Part shown: positions 8,993 to 18,615 of the stretch, in pieces
Position numbering within the stretch: position 1 is the first letter of the stretch
Layout of the letters: each line of letters starts with the position of its first letter
Origin: Gimesia aquarii
GTDB lineage: Bacteria; Planctomycetota; Planctomycetia; Planctomycetales; Planctomycetaceae
NCBI RefSeq assembly: GCF_007748175.1
Contig: NZ_CP037422.1
Span: 496,001-560,000, forward strand
Reading direction: 5' to 3'
DNA: 64,000 nucleotides
Made by a program: the position numbers and the translations under genes
Notes under the pieces: model-generated
What the model saw: the letters and a program-made list of their open reading frames with translations, nothing else
The model's database searches: none
What the model was told of the DNA's origin: nothing

Positions 8993-10009
8993 TTAACGCG
9001 GTTGTGATGAGGAATTAGGAATCTTCATACCAAGACGTAGGCCAATCTGACTCAGCCGCTCACGGACTTCGACGAGAGTGGTTTCCCCAAAATTACGAAC
9101 GTGTAACAGATGGTCCTCTGACTTACCTACCAGATCACGAACGGTGTTAATTCCTTCGGATTCCAGACAGTTCGTCGCACGTACTGAGAGGTTTAATTCA
9201 GCAAGACTCTGGTTGAGTTTCTCTTCCAGCTCAAGGTCAATTGGGGCATAGCCGGTTGTATCCAACATACCCTTGAGACCACCTTCTGGTGGCATTTCTG
9301 GACCGGGCTCTCGGTAAGTAATAAAGGGATTGAGGTGCTTACGTAGGATCTTGGAAGCTTCGACCAGAGCCATGTCGGGTTTGACGGTTCCGTTAGTCCA
9401 GATTTCCAGGATCAGTTTGTCATAGTTAGTACGTTGTCCAACGCGTGTATCTTCAATCTTATAGCGAACACGAACAACTGGAGAGAAAGTGGCATCCAAT
9501 GGAATGACGCCTACTTCCATGTCGTGTTCTGCATGTTCAGAAGCGGGAGTATAACCACGACCATTTTCAACGGTAATTTCCATGTTAAGCGGAACATCGT
9601 CTGTCATTGTTGCTATGACCAGATCTTGATTGATCACTTCGACCTGATCATCGGTAATGACATCAGCTCCCGTTACAACACCACGCTCGTGTTTTTCGAT
9701 TCGCAGTGTTTTTGAAGTGGAACTGGAATTCTTGACGATTAACGATTTTAAATTCAAGCAAATTTCGGTGATGTCTTCAACCACTCCAGGAATGGTTGTG
9801 AATTCGTGTTGAACACCTTGAATTTTAACACGCGTGACGGAGCTGCCTTCCAAACTGGAAAGCAGGATTCGCCGTAAACTGTTAGCAATAGTTGCCCCGA
9901 ATCCACGCTCAAATGGTTCGGCTACAAACATACCATAAGTAGATGTCATTGAGTCCCGGTCAGGGATGACACGGCTTGGTAATTCCAGTCCTCGCCAACG
10001 GATTCGCAT
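8993..10009 (-). CDS. rpoA: RNA polymerase subunit alpha
   Basis: The 338-residue alpha subunit nucleates RNA polymerase assembly through its N-terminal domain and contacts UP elements and activators through its C-terminal domain. The N-terminal domain is recognised by [22 protein letters not shown]-type sequence (here [16 protein letters not shown]). The C-terminal domain (about 260-325) has [20 protein letters not shown] and [15 protein letters not shown], the helix-hairpin-helix that binds DNA. The ATG has GGAG nine bases upstream; a TTG five codons earlier overlaps that site and was rejected. rpsD, which often lies just upstream, is absent. Confidence 0.97.
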   Translation of the reverse strand: MRIRWRGLELPSRVIPDRDSMTSTYGMFVAEPFERGFGATIANSLRRILLSSLEGSSVTRVKIQGVQHEFTTIPGVVEDITEICLNLKSLIVKNSSSTSKTLRIEKHERGVVTGADVITDDQVEVINQDLVIATMTDDVPLNMEITVENGRGYTPASEHAEHDMEVGVIPLDATFSPVVRVRYKIEDTRVGQRTNYDKLILEIWTNGTVKPDMALVEASKILRKHLNPFITYREPGPEMPPEGGLKGMLDTTGYAPIDLELEEKLNQSLAELNLSVRATNCLESEGINTVRDLVGKSEDHLLHVRNFGETTLVEVRERLSQIGLRLGMKIPNSSSQPR

Positions 10010-10136
10010 TGAAATAATCTCCAAAGAACACAGCCAATAGAATTATGATTATCAAATCATATTTCTTGTTATTTATAACCCAAAGCTTCTTACATAAGTA
10101 AAAAGTGAATCACCTCGTTACAAGAAGTGAACTTAC

Positions 10137-10517
10137 TCAGACTCTTCGTTTTTTTGGTGGACGACAACCATTGTGTGGTAATGGAGTGATGTCTTCGATC
10201 GCCCGAATCGTAATGCCCGCTGACTGTAAGCCAGTGATGGCACTTTCACGTCCGGAACCGGGTCCCTTCACGCGAATTTCCATTTCTTTGACACCAAATT
10301 TTGCCGCTTTTTCAGCACAGATTTCTGCAGCTCTCTGGGCTGCAAAAGGTGTGCTCTTTCGGCTGCCTTTGAAACCAGAGGTTCCTGCCGTTGCCCAACA
10401 GAGTACATCTCCGTTTAAATCGGTAACAGTGACAGTGGTGTTGTTAAACGTTGCTTTAATATAAGCAACCGCTTTCGTGATATGACGTTTCACTTTTTTT
10501 CGTTTGACTTTAGCCAC
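10137..10517 (-). CDS. rpsK: 30S ribosomal protein S11
   Basis: This 126-residue S11 lies on the 30S platform near the 3' end of 16S rRNA. It is recognised from [34 protein letters not shown] and the C-terminal [17 protein letters not shown]. The start codon is GTG behind AGGAG. It follows rpsM at 163 bp and precedes rpoA directly, because the usual rpsD is missing between them. Confidence 0.97.
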   Translation of the reverse strand: MAKVKRKKVKRHITKAVAYIKATFNNTTVTVTDLNGDVLCWATAGTSGFKGSRKSTPFAAQRAAEICAEKAAKFGVKEMEIRVKGPGSGRESAITGLQSAGITIRAIEDITPLPHNGCRPPKKRRV

Positions 10518-10680
10518 TCTAAAACTCCTGGTGTTTCTGTCACCGTGCTATCAGAAACTGAAATGCAATATTTCGAATATTTTATAATCGCAGTCACCAA
10601 AACTCATGATGACCATTTTTTATGAACACATTTTTGTAATCTTGGCAGGACAAAGTCCAACAGGCTCGAGGAAGTGTGGC

Positions 10681-11067
10681 CTAGTGGCGGGCATCCTTAA
10701 CACCTTTTTTACCAGCAACGGTTTTCTTTCCACCTTTTCGTGTACGGGCATTGGTTTGTGTATTCTGCCCGCGTACGGGAAGACCACGGCGATGTCGTAT
10801 TCCACGATAAGACTGAATGTCTCGCAAACGAGCGATATCCTGTTGTGTCGCTCTACGTAATTGTCCTTCGACGGAATATTCTGTATCTAACAGATTCACA
10901 ATCCGACTTAATTCATCATCTGTAAGATCTTTTGCTTTCAACTGAGGATTGATATTCAGTTTGTGACATATATCGGTCGCTGTCACACTGCCAATCCCAT
11001 ACAGATAGGTAAGGGAAACATAGACAGGTTTTTCATTTGGAATATCAACACCGAGAATACGAGGCAT
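10681..11067 (-). CDS. rpsM: 30S ribosomal protein S13
   Basis: This 128-residue S13 of the 30S head contacts the A-site finger of 23S rRNA and the P-site tRNA. The sequence [15 protein letters not shown], the helix-two-turn-helix region, and [20 protein letters not shown] with the basic tail [12 protein letters not shown] are typical. It follows rpmJ at 66 bp, the classical alpha-operon order. Confidence 0.97.
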   Translation of the reverse strand: MPRILGVDIPNEKPVYVSLTYLYGIGSVTATDICHKLNINPQLKAKDLTDDELSRIVNLLDTEYSVEGQLRRATQQDIARLRDIQSYRGIRHRRGLPVRGQNTQTNARTRKGGKKTVAGKKGVKDARH

Positions 11068-11133
11068 TTTATTTCACTCCGCTGGATGTAAAAACTGATA
11101 ACATAAAAATCACAGAGACTCTACTTGAGACGA

Positions 11134-11250
11134 TTACCCTTGCCGCTGCTTGTGGCGTGGGTTCGAAGAGCAAATGACATACACGCGCCCTTTTCGCCTG
11201 ATGACTTTACAGCTTTCACAAATCCGCTTAACACTAGCTCGGACTTTCAT
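11134..11250 (-). CDS. rpmJ: 50S ribosomal protein L36 (zinc form)
   Basis: This short gene encodes 38 residues beginning [19 protein letters not shown] and ending PRHKQRQG. Cys11, Cys14, Cys27 and His33 are all present, so it is the zinc-binding form. L36 stabilises 23S rRNA near the sarcin-ricin region. The ATG is followed by an uninterrupted frame to TAA, and the order rpmJ-rpsM-rpsK matches the alpha operon of most bacteria. A candidate promoter lies about 170 bp upstream. Confidence 0.95.
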   Translation of the reverse strand: MKVRASVKRICESCKVIRRKGRVYVICSSNPRHKQRQG

Positions 11251-11421
11251 CGTATTACGATTTCTCTATAAGTTTGGTTCAAGATTATGGACAGACAACG
11301 ATAGGCGATTTACTGCTCATCTGTTGCTGCCCGTGTCATTTAATTTATGATGCCCGTAAAATGAGCAAACTCCGGCTTCGTAACAAACCTGTACTATTCC
11401 CGAAGCGGAGCGAATCAGGAA

Positions 11422-11451
11422 ATTATAAACTTCACAATTGCAAATCGACAA
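11422..11451 (-). promoter_or_regulatory. Candidate sigma-70 promoter for rpmJ-rplQ
   Basis: On the minus strand TTGTCG and a perfect TATAAT are separated by 18 bp. The site lies between secY and rpmJ, about 170 bp before rpmJ. It would give the alpha group (rpmJ, rpsM, rpsK, rpoA, rplQ) its own start. Confidence 0.45.
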
Positions 11452-11502
11452 GTGACACACCCCTTTTTTGGCGATTTTCACAGTGACTTGCTTGTTTATT
11501 CT

Positions 11503-12864
11503 TTACAGATCGCTCTCCAGTAGTCCTGAATAGTTCCGCATCACCAGATGGCTGTCAATTTTATTGACAAGGTCTAATACCACGGAAACTACAATTAAAA
11601 GGCCGGTTCCACCGTAAAAACTTGCCACGAGGAAATCGACTCCCAACCAGGTCGACACCAAAGTAGGAATAATTGCCACAATTGACAGAAATGCTGCCCC
11701 GACATAGGTGATGCGAACCATCACCTGTTCCAGGTAAGCTGCAGTTCTCGCTCCGGGACGATATCCGGGGATAAAAGAACCATAATCTTTCAAGTTTTCT
11801 GCCATATCCTTGGGGTTAAATGTAATCGCTGTCCAGAAGTAGCAGAAGAAGTAAATCAATACTACGTAAGACATTGTGTAAATAAAGCCACGACTCATGG
11901 GCTGAAATGCTTCATCCAACATTGCCCAAAACGGCCAGCTGGACCATTGGCTAATGGCATGAAACAGAAAGTAAGGGAACATCAGTAAACTGGATGCAAA
12001 GATGATCGGCATCACACCAGCCTGGTTGACTCGCAGAGGCAGTGACTGACGTTGGCCGCCAGAAACCTTTCTACCTCGAACATGCTTTGCACTTTGGATC
12101 GGAATGCGTCGTTGTCCCTGAGTGATCGCAATCACCCAGACCACCACGAAGACGAACACCAGTGCCAATATCAATAATCGGTCAATTCCCGTATCTGTTC
12201 CTAAAGCGATTCCTTTTTCAAACGCCGGTTCGATTAAGCTCCAGCCCGCCTGAGGCATTCGGGCCAGAATCCCCGCCATAATCAGTAAACTGATCCCGTT
12301 ACCAATTCCATAAGCGTCAATTTGTTCACCGATCCACATCAGGAAGACAGTGCCTGTCGTCATGGTAATGGTGGCAACAAGATGGAAGTAGAAGTTATCG
12401 TATTTTTCCAAGATCAAACTGGTACCGGAGCCAAAGCCACCCGAAAGCGTGGAGATCCAAAAATAGCTCTGTACCAGGCAAATGACGACAGTAGCGTAAC
12501 GTGTATATTCATTAATTTTCTTTCTGCCAGCCTCCCCTTCTTTCTGGAGGCGTTCCAGAGGTGGATAGACCGTACCCATCAACTGGAAGATAATGGAGGC
12601 AGAAATGTAGGGCATAATCCCCAAACCAAAGATCGTACTCTGGCCAATATTAGAAGCAGAAAATAAAGAAATTACCTGCATCACCTGGCCAATTCCACCT
12701 TCCTGACTTTGTAAGTCAGTCAGTGTTTTAGCGAGCTGTGCCTGATTCACGAATGGCAAGGCAATCCAGAATCCCATTCGATAGATGGCTAATAGTCCCA
12801 GTGTAAGGACGATTTTTCTACGCAGCTCGGGAATTTTGAACAGAACTAATAATTTACCGAGCAT
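11503..12864 (-). CDS. secY: Protein translocase subunit SecY
   Basis: This 453-residue polytopic membrane protein forms the channel of the general secretion pathway, with SecE encoded in the same block. About ten membrane helices are visible. Recognisable parts are IPELRRKI at the N-terminus, the plug-region FGLGIMPYISASIIFQL, GNGISLLIMAGI, the cytoplasmic loop GQRRIPIQSAKHVRGRK and the C-terminal GGTGLLIVVSVVLD. Length is normal. map, adk and infA, which often follow, are absent; rpmJ comes next after 250 bp. Confidence 0.97.
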   Translation of the reverse strand: MLGKLLVLFKIPELRRKIVLTLGLLAIYRMGFWIALPFVNQAQLAKTLTDLQSQEGGIGQVMQVISLFSASNIGQSTIFGLGIMPYISASIIFQLMGTVYPPLERLQKEGEAGRKKINEYTRYATVVICLVQSYFWISTLSGGFGSGTSLILEKYDNFYFHLVATITMTTGTVFLMWIGEQIDAYGIGNGISLLIMAGILARMPQAGWSLIEPAFEKGIALGTDTGIDRLLILALVFVFVVVWVIAITQGQRRIPIQSAKHVRGRKVSGGQRQSLPLRVNQAGVMPIIFASSLLMFPYFLFHAISQWSSWPFWAMLDEAFQPMSRGFIYTMSYVVLIYFFCYFWTAITFNPKDMAENLKDYGSFIPGYRPGARTAAYLEQVMVRITYVGAAFLSIVAIIPTLVSTWLGVDFLVASFYGGTGLLIVVSVVLDLVNKIDSHLVMRNYSGLLESDL

Positions 12865-12912
12865 AGGTGGCGGTCCTTTGTGTCATAGTTCAGCAAACAC
12901 TTTGTGATACAG

Positions 12913-12939
12913 GCCGTCAGATCAACTTTGATTGACGGC
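12913..12939 (-). promoter_or_regulatory. RNA hairpin in the rplO-secY gap
   Basis: On the minus-strand transcript a 7-bp outer stem (GCCGTCA/TGACGGC) continues into a second helix (ATCA/TGAT) with one bulged C. It lies about 48 nt before the secY start and has no T run, so it is not a simple terminator. It could be a processing, stability or translational control element. Confidence 0.4.
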
Positions 12940-12992
12940 AGAATGTTTTGTCTCGCAGCGGATTGCTGAAATCAAGTCCTTGAATTATTAAC

Positions 12993-13445
12993 TTATGACA
13001 AAATTCGGCTGACAGTACCCCCGGCAGCCTGGATTTTTGTCTCAGCTGACTGGGAAAACAAATGAGCGGTCACAGTTAATTTTTTACTGAGATCGCCGTT
13101 ACCTAAAATCTTCACTTGATCGAAGCGTCCTTTCGCCAGGCCTTTTTCAGCCAGCACTTCAGGAGTGACTTCAGCGCCGTTTTCAAATGCCTGCTCCAAT
13201 GAGGAGACATTCACTACAGCGACATTCTTCGCAAACTGTTTATTATTGAACCCACGCTTCGCAACGCGTAACGCCAGAGGAGTCTGTCCCCCTTCAAAGC
13301 TCGTACGACGCGATGAACCGGCACGACTTCCGTAACCTTTATGACCACGAGTCGATGTTTTACCATGACCTGAACCCGGTCCACGACCAACTCGTTTTCG
13401 TTTTTTATGCTTTTTGATTCCGCGATGGACATCATCAATTATCAT
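12993..13445 (-). CDS. rplO: 50S ribosomal protein L15
   Basis: This 150-residue L15 is a late 50S assembly protein. The very basic glycine-rich N-terminus (KKRKRVGRGPGSGHGKTSTRG) and RRTSFEGGQTPLALRVAKRGF are diagnostic. Its ATG overlaps the rpsE stop by one base (TAATG), so the two are translationally coupled. The usual rpmD (L30) between rpsE and rplO is absent. Confidence 0.97.
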   Translation of the reverse strand: MIIDDVHRGIKKHKKRKRVGRGPGSGHGKTSTRGHKGYGSRAGSSRRTSFEGGQTPLALRVAKRGFNNKQFAKNVAVVNVSSLEQAFENGAEVTPEVLAEKGLAKGRFDQVKILGNGDLSKKLTVTAHLFSQSAETKIQAAGGTVSRILS

Positions 13446-13924
13446 TAGACCTCAACTCCTCTCAAACGTGCAACATCTTCCCGGGTTCGTAATTTTGAGA
13501 GTCCATCAATAGTGGCTTTCACCACGTTGATCGGGTTATTAGAACCACGGCTCTTGGTGAAAATGTCTGTAATTCCAGCTGCTTCCACAACGGCACGCAC
13601 ACCAGCTCCAGCAATAATACCTGTACCAGGACGAGCTGGGAGCAATAATACTTTTGAGGAACCAAAACGGCCGACTACTTCATGAGGTACCGTGTGTTCG
13701 ACTACAGGCACTTGAATCATGCTTCGATTTGCCTGCTTAACCGCTTTATCGACGGCTAATGGAACTTCGATTGCTTTTCCGTATCCCCAGCCAACACGAC
13801 CTTCTTTGTCTCCCACGACAACTAAAGCCGTAAAGCTAAACCGACGCCCCCCCTTGACTACGCAGGCACAGCGACGGATCTGGATGACTGTTTCTGGCGT
13901 TTGCTTTCCACCTTCTTTTGACAC
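13445..13924 (-). CDS. rpsE: 30S ribosomal protein S5
   Basis: This 159-residue S5 takes part in decoding fidelity and mRNA unwinding at the entry site. Diagnostic parts are [23 protein letters not shown] with [10 protein letters not shown] in the double-stranded-RNA-binding-like domain, and [19 protein letters not shown] in the second domain. Translation starts at GTG behind GGAGAAG. Its stop overlaps the rplO start. Confidence 0.97.
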   Translation of the reverse strand: MSKEGGKQTPETVIQIRRCACVVKGGRRFSFTALVVVGDKEGRVGWGYGKAIEVPLAVDKAVKQANRSMIQVPVVEHTVPHEVVGRFGSSKVLLLPARPGTGIIAGAGVRAVVEAAGITDIFTKSRGSNNPINVVKATIDGLSKLRTREDVARLRGVEV

Positions 13925-13963
13925 GATATCTTCTCCAACTCGTTTTTTTGAGTGATGTCTCTA

Positions 13964-14329
13964 TTAAAAATCCAATCCTGCTTTTCGAGCAGAATCTGCC
14001 AAGGCTGCAACGCGCCCATGATATCGATAAGGACCACGATCAAAGGCAACTTCTTTAATTCCCTTTTCGACGGCTCGTTCACCAAGTAATTGACCCACTT
14101 TTTCGGCAGCAGCAATGTTACTGCCATTTTTGAGTTCACCGGCAAGGCTTTTGTCTTTGGAACTGGCTGAAACCAGTGTATTACCTGCGGTGTCATCAAT
14201 TAATTGAGCATAAATATGATTGTTACTGCGATAAACAGATAAACGAATACGACCAGTGTTACGAACCGTATTGCGAATACGGAACGCTCGTCGTTGCTTC
14301 TGCTTTTTCAGGGTCTTTTGTAATTTCAT
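13964..14329 (-). CDS. rplR: 50S ribosomal protein L18
   Basis: This 121-residue L18 binds 5S rRNA together with L5. [18 protein letters not shown] and the C-terminal [21 protein letters not shown] are typical. I chose the internal ATG ([10 protein letters not shown]), which gives the family's normal length and basic N-terminus. The longer frame adds 17 residues of unlike composition. Confidence 0.96.
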   Translation of the reverse strand: MKLQKTLKKQKQRRAFRIRNTVRNTGRIRLSVYRSNNHIYAQLIDDTAGNTLVSASSKDKSLAGELKNGSNIAAAEKVGQLLGERAVEKGIKEVAFDRGPYRYHGRVAALADSARKAGLDF

Positions 14330-14394
14330 GTTACCGTCATCTTTTAAAAAACAGTTCCGCCTCAAGCTACATTCAAACAAGTTGTTGAAAACGA

Positions 14395-14940
14395 TTAGCT
14401 CGCAAAGGCTTTACCAGCTTTACGCCTTACATATTCACCTTCATAACGTATCCCTTTGCCTTTGTAAGGTTCAGGCGGACGTACGCTACGAATATTCGCC
14501 GCAAATTGACCTACAGCATGTTTGTCTGCCGAGGTCACAACAATATTTGTGTTATTCGGCAATTCACAAATCACTCCTTTGGGAACTTCCAGCACGATCG
14601 TATTGGCAAATCCCACCTGCAGGCTTAATTTTTGACCATTCAGAGTCGCTTGATAACCAACTCCCTGAATTTCCAGTTTTTTCACAAAGGGAGTTTCAAC
14701 CCCTTGAACCATGTTGGCAATTAAGGCACGTGTTAGACCATGCAATGCACGATTTTGTCGTTCGTCATTGGGACGAGAAACTTTAATGGCATTGGTTTCC
14801 GAATCTAACTCAACATTCATAGCGGGGTGAAAATCTAAGGATAACTCACCATGCTTTCCTTTTACGGAAATGGATGGGCTATCAATTTTAACTTCCACTC
14901 CACCAGGAACGGGAATTGGTTTATTACCGATTCGAGACAT
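14395..14940 (-). CDS. rplF: 50S ribosomal protein L6
   Basis: This 181-residue L6 sits at the base of the L7/L12 stalk beside the sarcin-ricin loop. Two homologous domains are seen. [15 protein letters not shown] starts the protein, and the C-terminal signature is [22 protein letters not shown]. Length is normal. Order rpsH-rplF-rplR matches the spc operon. Confidence 0.97.
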   Translation of the reverse strand: MSRIGNKPIPVPGGVEVKIDSPSISVKGKHGELSLDFHPAMNVELDSETNAIKVSRPNDERQNRALHGLTRALIANMVQGVETPFVKKLEIQGVGYQATLNGQKLSLQVGFANTIVLEVPKGVICELPNNTNIVVTSADKHAVGQFAANIRSVRPPEPYKGKGIRYEGEYVRRKAGKAFAS

Positions 14941-15005
14941 AACTTCAAATTCCAGTTAAATTAAAACGCTGCAGATCTCTATCAGCCAGCCTTATGACCT
15001 CAGAA

Positions 15006-15401
15006 TTACCAGATCGTACAAAGCAACTCGCCGCCGACACCTTCTTTTTTGGCTTCACGATTACTGAGTACGCCTTTACTCGTTGAGAGAATACTAATTC
15101 CCATTCCTTGCAAGACTTCTGGCATTGACCGTAAATCCTGATATGAACGACGTCCGGGTTTACTCTCACGAAGGATTTTCTGAATGACCCGTTCTCCATT
15201 GGGGCCATACTTCAAATTCACTCGTAGAATATTTTGAGGACTGTTTTCAATCACCTCATAATCCCAGACATACCCTTCACGTTGCAAAGCAGCTGCAATT
15301 GCTTCTTTGATTTTCGATGAAGGAATATCTACAAAAGGCCGTTCAATTTGCAGTGCGTTACGAATTCGTGTCAGCATGTCTGCAATAGGGTCTGTCATCA
15401 T
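15006..15401 (-). CDS. rpsH: 30S ribosomal protein S8
   Basis: This 131-residue S8 organises the central domain of 16S rRNA. MMTDPIADMLTRIRNA at the start and ISILSTSKGVLSNREA at the end are diagnostic. The tandem ATG after GAGGG gives normal length; a frame 11 codons longer has no support. It follows rplE by 65 bp with no rpsN in between, so S14 must be encoded elsewhere. Confidence 0.96.
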   Translation of the reverse strand: MMTDPIADMLTRIRNALQIERPFVDIPSSKIKEAIAAALQREGYVWDYEVIENSPQNILRVNLKYGPNGERVIQKILRESKPGRRSYQDLRSMPEVLQGMGISILSTSKGVLSNREAKKEGVGGELLCTIW

Positions 15402-15466
15402 TAGCTGGCTACCCTCACTGTTATTCTCCGACAATCTACTTTATGGTTGATGTTTTAAAATTTTGG

Positions 15467-16012
15467 CTACTTACGAAATGGCATTCCAAATTCGGTTAAC
15501 AATAGACGGCCCTCTTCATTGTTAGAGGCCGTAGTCACAATCGTAATATTCATGCCCTGTGTATAATGTACTGAATCTGGATCAATTTCCAGGAAAACCA
15601 TTTGCTCATTTAAACCAAGGCTGTAATTCCCCGCACCATCGAAGGCTTTGGGGTTCACCCCGCGAAAGTCACGTACACGCGGTAAAGCGAGTGAAATCAG
15701 GCGTTCCAGAAATTCATACATGCGGGCGCCTCTTAAGGTCACCCGACAACCAATTTCCTGTCCTTCACGTAATTTAAATCCAGCAACGGACTTACGAGCA
15801 CGTGTGATTTGTGATTTCTGGCCAGCTAAGAGAGTTAAATGGTCCGCAACCTCACCAAGTCGTTTTCGATCTTGATTTGCGGCACCCACACCCATGCTGA
15901 TCACAACTTTTTCAATTTGTGGCAGCGAATGAATATTGGTTCGTCCCAGCTTTTCTTTCAAAGTGGGAACAATCTCTTCACGATATTGTTTTAATAGTGT
16001 TGGTGTTGCCAT
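15467..16012 (-). CDS. rplE: 50S ribosomal protein L5
   Basis: This 181-residue L5 binds 5S rRNA and contacts P-site tRNA. Typical parts are LPQIEKVVISMGVGAA, the central ITRARKSVAGFKLREGQEIG, GARMYEFLERLISLALPRVRDF, and the end LLTEFGMPFRK. It lies 63 bp after rplX. Confidence 0.97.
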   Translation of the reverse strand: MATPTLLKQYREEIVPTLKEKLGRTNIHSLPQIEKVVISMGVGAANQDRKRLGEVADHLTLLAGQKSQITRARKSVAGFKLREGQEIGCRVTLRGARMYEFLERLISLALPRVRDFRGVNPKAFDGAGNYSLGLNEQMVFLEIDPDSVHYTQGMNITIVTTASNNEEGRLLLTEFGMPFRK

Positions 16013-16074
16013 TGTTTTGTTTCAGGTTAACCGAGCTGCGGACAACCTTCCTTACTGTAAACTACAAAATCTGA

Positions 16075-16428
16075 TTATTGTTGCTGATACTTTGCTTTCG
16101 CGGGGCTGATCGTTCCCACTGATGCACTACAGGATTTACAGAATCGTTCTTTGCTGCCATCTTTGGTGTAGCGATAACCAACGCGGGTCGGTGCACTACA
16201 CGCTTCACAATAAAATTTCACGTTCGAAGTATCGATGGGCATTTCCACTTCCAATCGTCCACCCTGGGGACTTTTGGGATGCCCGCGCTTTACGTGCTTA
16301 AACACACGATTCACATTTTCTACCGTTATTTTTTTACCACCATCTACTACGTTCAACACACGTCGAGGTGTATCGCCTGCATCTGCTCCGGTGATTACGA
16401 TCACAGAATCGCCACGTCGTATCTTCAT
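16075..16428 (-). CDS. rplX: 50S ribosomal protein L24 with zinc ribbon
   Basis: L24 is an early 50S assembly initiator. The N-terminal KOW domain is clear (MKIRRGDSVIVITGADAG), followed by VENVNRVFKHVKRG. From about residue 68 the protein carries CEACSAPTRVGY and CKSCSASVG, two CxxC pairs that should form a zinc ribbon. Similar extended L24 proteins exist in some phyla. At 117 residues it is slightly long. Only 2 bp separate it from rplN. Confidence 0.96.
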   Translation of the reverse strand: MKIRRGDSVIVITGADAGDTPRRVLNVVDGGKKITVENVNRVFKHVKRGHPKSPQGGRLEVEMPIDTSNVKFYCEACSAPTRVGYRYTKDGSKERFCKSCSASVGTISPAKAKYQQQ

Positions 16429-16430
16429 TG

Positions 16431-16799
16431 TCAGACTACCTCGTTTGCCAGACTAATAATTTTCATGTATTTGCGTTCTCGAAGTTCACGGGCCACTGCG
16501 CCAAAAATACGTGTTCCTCGAGGATTTCCCTCACCATCTAGTAAGACCATCGCATTACTGTCAAATCTTACATAACTTCCATCATCGCGGCGACAAGGAT
16601 ACTTTGTGCGGACAATCACGCCACGTACGACCTGGCCTTTTTTGATGGTACTACCAGCCAGTGTCTTCTGGATACTGACGACAATCACGTCGCCGACTTC
16701 AGCCGTCCGGCGTCCAGTACCACCCAGCACTTTAATGCAGCGCGCTACTTTGGCCCCTGAATTATCACACACATCCAGATCAGTTTGCATCTGAATCAT
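16431..16799 (-). CDS. rplN: 50S ribosomal protein L14
   Basis: This 122-residue L14 forms part of intersubunit bridges. It is highly conserved: [23 protein letters not shown]-type [15 protein letters not shown], and the end [20 protein letters not shown]. Length is exactly standard. It is followed almost immediately by rplX. Confidence 0.97.
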   Translation of the reverse strand: MIQMQTDLDVCDNSGAKVARCIKVLGGTGRRTAEVGDVIVVSIQKTLAGSTIKKGQVVRGVIVRTKYPCRRDDGSYVRFDSNAMVLLDGEGNPRGTRIFGAVARELRERKYMKIISLANEVV

Positions 16800-16900
16800 G
16801 GCTTTGCCTGTTCCTTATCAACCCAAAAGATGAGGTAAACCTTATCTTTAAACTTTGTACAACTAAAAACACCAAATTGCGGTCAATTTACGAAAGACTG

Positions 16901-17146
16901 TTAGTCTTTCTTTTTCTCCACAACTCGGATCATATCCCAACGCTTTGTTTTGGAACGTGGACGACTTTCGATAATCTCGACAGTGTCCCCTTCCTGTGCT
17001 TCATTTTTTTCATCATGAACATGGCACACCGTACGGCCGCGAACGGTTTTACCGTACATCGGATGACGATATCGTCTTTGGATTTCCACCCGTAACGTTT
17101 TATCCATTTTGGCGCTAGCCACGGTGCCTGTTAATATTTTTCGCAT
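16901..17146 (-). CDS. rpsQ: 30S ribosomal protein S17
   Basis: This 81-residue OB-fold S17 binds the 5' domain of 16S rRNA. GTVASAKMDKTLRVEIQRR, HPMYGKTV and HVHDEKNEAQEGDTV are diagnostic, as is the basic C-terminus. It has a GAGGAA ribosome binding site and lies 22 bp after rpmC. Confidence 0.96.
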   Translation of the reverse strand: MRKILTGTVASAKMDKTLRVEIQRRYRHPMYGKTVRGRTVCHVHDEKNEAQEGDTVEIIESRPRSKTKRWDMIRVVEKKKD

Positions 17147-17168
17147 TTAATTTCCTCAACGAGCCTCA

Positions 17169-17378
17169 TTAAGCATTCTTTTGCAGACTTAAGTCACGCT
17201 CACGCTGAATTGTCTGGATTCGTGCAATTTCACGTCTTAGTCGCTTGATGTTACTCGGTGCATCAAGCCTTTCGGTTGCCGCTTGGAACCGCAACTGAAA
17301 TAACTCTTTTTGTGTTTCCTGCAGAGCGAATGATAATTGCTCGTCATTCATCTCTCGTAATTCACTCGCTTTGGTCAT
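17169..17378 (-). CDS. rpmC: 50S ribosomal protein L29
   Basis: This 69-residue helical-hairpin L29 lies near the tunnel exit, where trigger factor and SRP dock. ASELREMNDEQLSFALQETQ, FQLRFQAATERLD and IKRLRREIARIQTI are characteristic. It lies between rplP and rpsQ as usual. Confidence 0.95.
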   Translation of the reverse strand: MTKASELREMNDEQLSFALQETQKELFQLRFQAATERLDAPSNIKRLRREIARIQTIQRERDLSLQKNA

Positions 17379-17470
17379 CAGTCAAACCCAATGATGTTTT
17401 GCAGTCCGACCCCAAAAGGGTAAGACAGGACTAAAGTGATAAAAATTTTAATAACTTGTCTTTGACCAGC

Positions 17471-17890
17471 TCAAATGGAAGGACGGCGTTCGACCAACCT
17501 GACATTCACTGGTAGCTTATGTGCGACACGTGCAAAACAACGTTTTGCTGCCTCTTTCGAAACTCCCGATAATTCAAACAACACTGTGCCCGGCTTAATG
17601 ACGGCAACCCAGTGATCCGGCTCCCCTTTTCCTTTACCCATACGGGTTTCCAGAGGACGGGATGTAACCGACTTCTGAGGAAAGATGCGGATATAAAGTT
17701 TACCTTCACCTCGAACATATTGTGTTGCTGCAATACGACAAGCTTCAATGGTATTTGCTGCTATGTGCCCAGGATCCAGAGATTGTAAGCCCCATTCACC
17801 AAAGGCAACAGTGTTACCACGTGTCGCATTACCTTTTATGCGCCCTCTTTGGCTTTTGCGGTGCTTGACCCGCTTTGGCATTAGCGCCAT
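17471..17890 (-). CDS. rplP: 50S ribosomal protein L16
   Basis: This 139-residue L16 sits at the A-site side near the peptidyl transferase centre. MPKRVKHRKSQRGRIKGNA, GLQSLDPGHIAANTIEACR, and GKGKGEPDHWVAVIKPGTVLFE are diagnostic. The ATG chosen has GAGGAG seven bases upstream. The first 62 bases lie inside the end of rpsC in another frame, an unusually deep overlap for this gene pair. Confidence 0.96.
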   Translation of the reverse strand: MALMPKRVKHRKSQRGRIKGNATRGNTVAFGEWGLQSLDPGHIAANTIEACRIAATQYVRGEGKLYIRIFPQKSVTSRPLETRMGKGKGEPDHWVAVIKPGTVLFELSGVSKEAAKRCFARVAHKLPVNVRLVERRPSI

Positions 17891-18530
17891 CGCGATTCTC
17901 CTCATCTGAATAATCACCAAGGTCGATCCAAACTTTCACTCCGATGACTCCGAAGGTGGTGTGTGCCTCGCGGAATCCGTAGTCAACATGTCGTTGCAAA
18001 GTCGAGAGTGGAATTGAGCCACGGCTTGCTTTTTCACGCCGCGACATTTCTGCTCCACCCAATCGACCTGAAAGCTCGATTTTAATTCCATGAACGCCCG
18101 TTTCCATTACCTGGTCCAGGGCACGCTTTATTGTGCGACGAAAGCTACCGCGCTTCGATAATTGCTGAGCGATATCTTCCGCAACTAATGCTGCACTTTG
18201 CAGTGCATTATCAACTTCAATAATCTTCAATTCCATCCGACGACCAGTCAGGTCTTCCAGTTCTGCTTTTAACCGGTCCACTTCCTGTCCCTTACGACCA
18301 ATAATGATCCCGGGGCGAGCCGTAAATAAGTGCACCACAACCTGATCGCGAGTTCGTTCGATCTCGACTTTAGGAATACCGGCAAACTTATACTTCGTTT
18401 GAATAAATTTACGGACTTTCTGGTCTTCAACCAACAGTGCCCCAAAATCTTTCTTGGAGGCATACCAGCGACTTCTCCAGTCTTCTACCACGCCGACTCG
18501 AAATCCGGTTGGTCGAACTTTTTGCCCCAT
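17829..18530 (-). CDS. rpsC: 30S ribosomal protein S3
   Basis: This 233-residue S3 is part of the mRNA entry tunnel and its helicase activity. MGQKVRPTGFRVGVVEDWRS, the KH motif (VVHLFTARPGIIIGRKGQEV) and the C-terminal domain (VHGIKIELSGRLGGAEMSR) are all present. A Lys/Ala/Arg-rich tail follows (KAGQAPQKPKRAHKR), and it is this tail that overlaps rplP. Confidence 0.97.
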   Translation of the reverse strand: MGQKVRPTGFRVGVVEDWRSRWYASKKDFGALLVEDQKVRKFIQTKYKFAGIPKVEIERTRDQVVVHLFTARPGIIIGRKGQEVDRLKAELEDLTGRRMELKIIEVDNALQSAALVAEDIAQQLSKRGSFRRTIKRALDQVMETGVHGIKIELSGRLGGAEMSRREKASRGSIPLSTLQRHVDYGFREAHTTFGVIGVKVWIDLGDYSDEENRDGANAKAGQAPQKPKRAHKR

Positions 18531-18615
18531 GATTCAGGTTATCCTTTAAGTATTTCAGGTTGATTATAATTAGTAACGAAGTTGACGAATCAACAATCAA
18601 AATAGTATCTCAAGT

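Noticed and set aside
11251-11502. Possible infA between secY and rpmJ
   Set aside because: Reading the gap on the minus strand gave no frame with IF-1 sequence.
16819-16853. Small inverted repeat between rpsQ and rplN
   Set aside because: On the transcribed strand it has an A-C mismatch and only a short U stretch, so it is not a convincing terminator.
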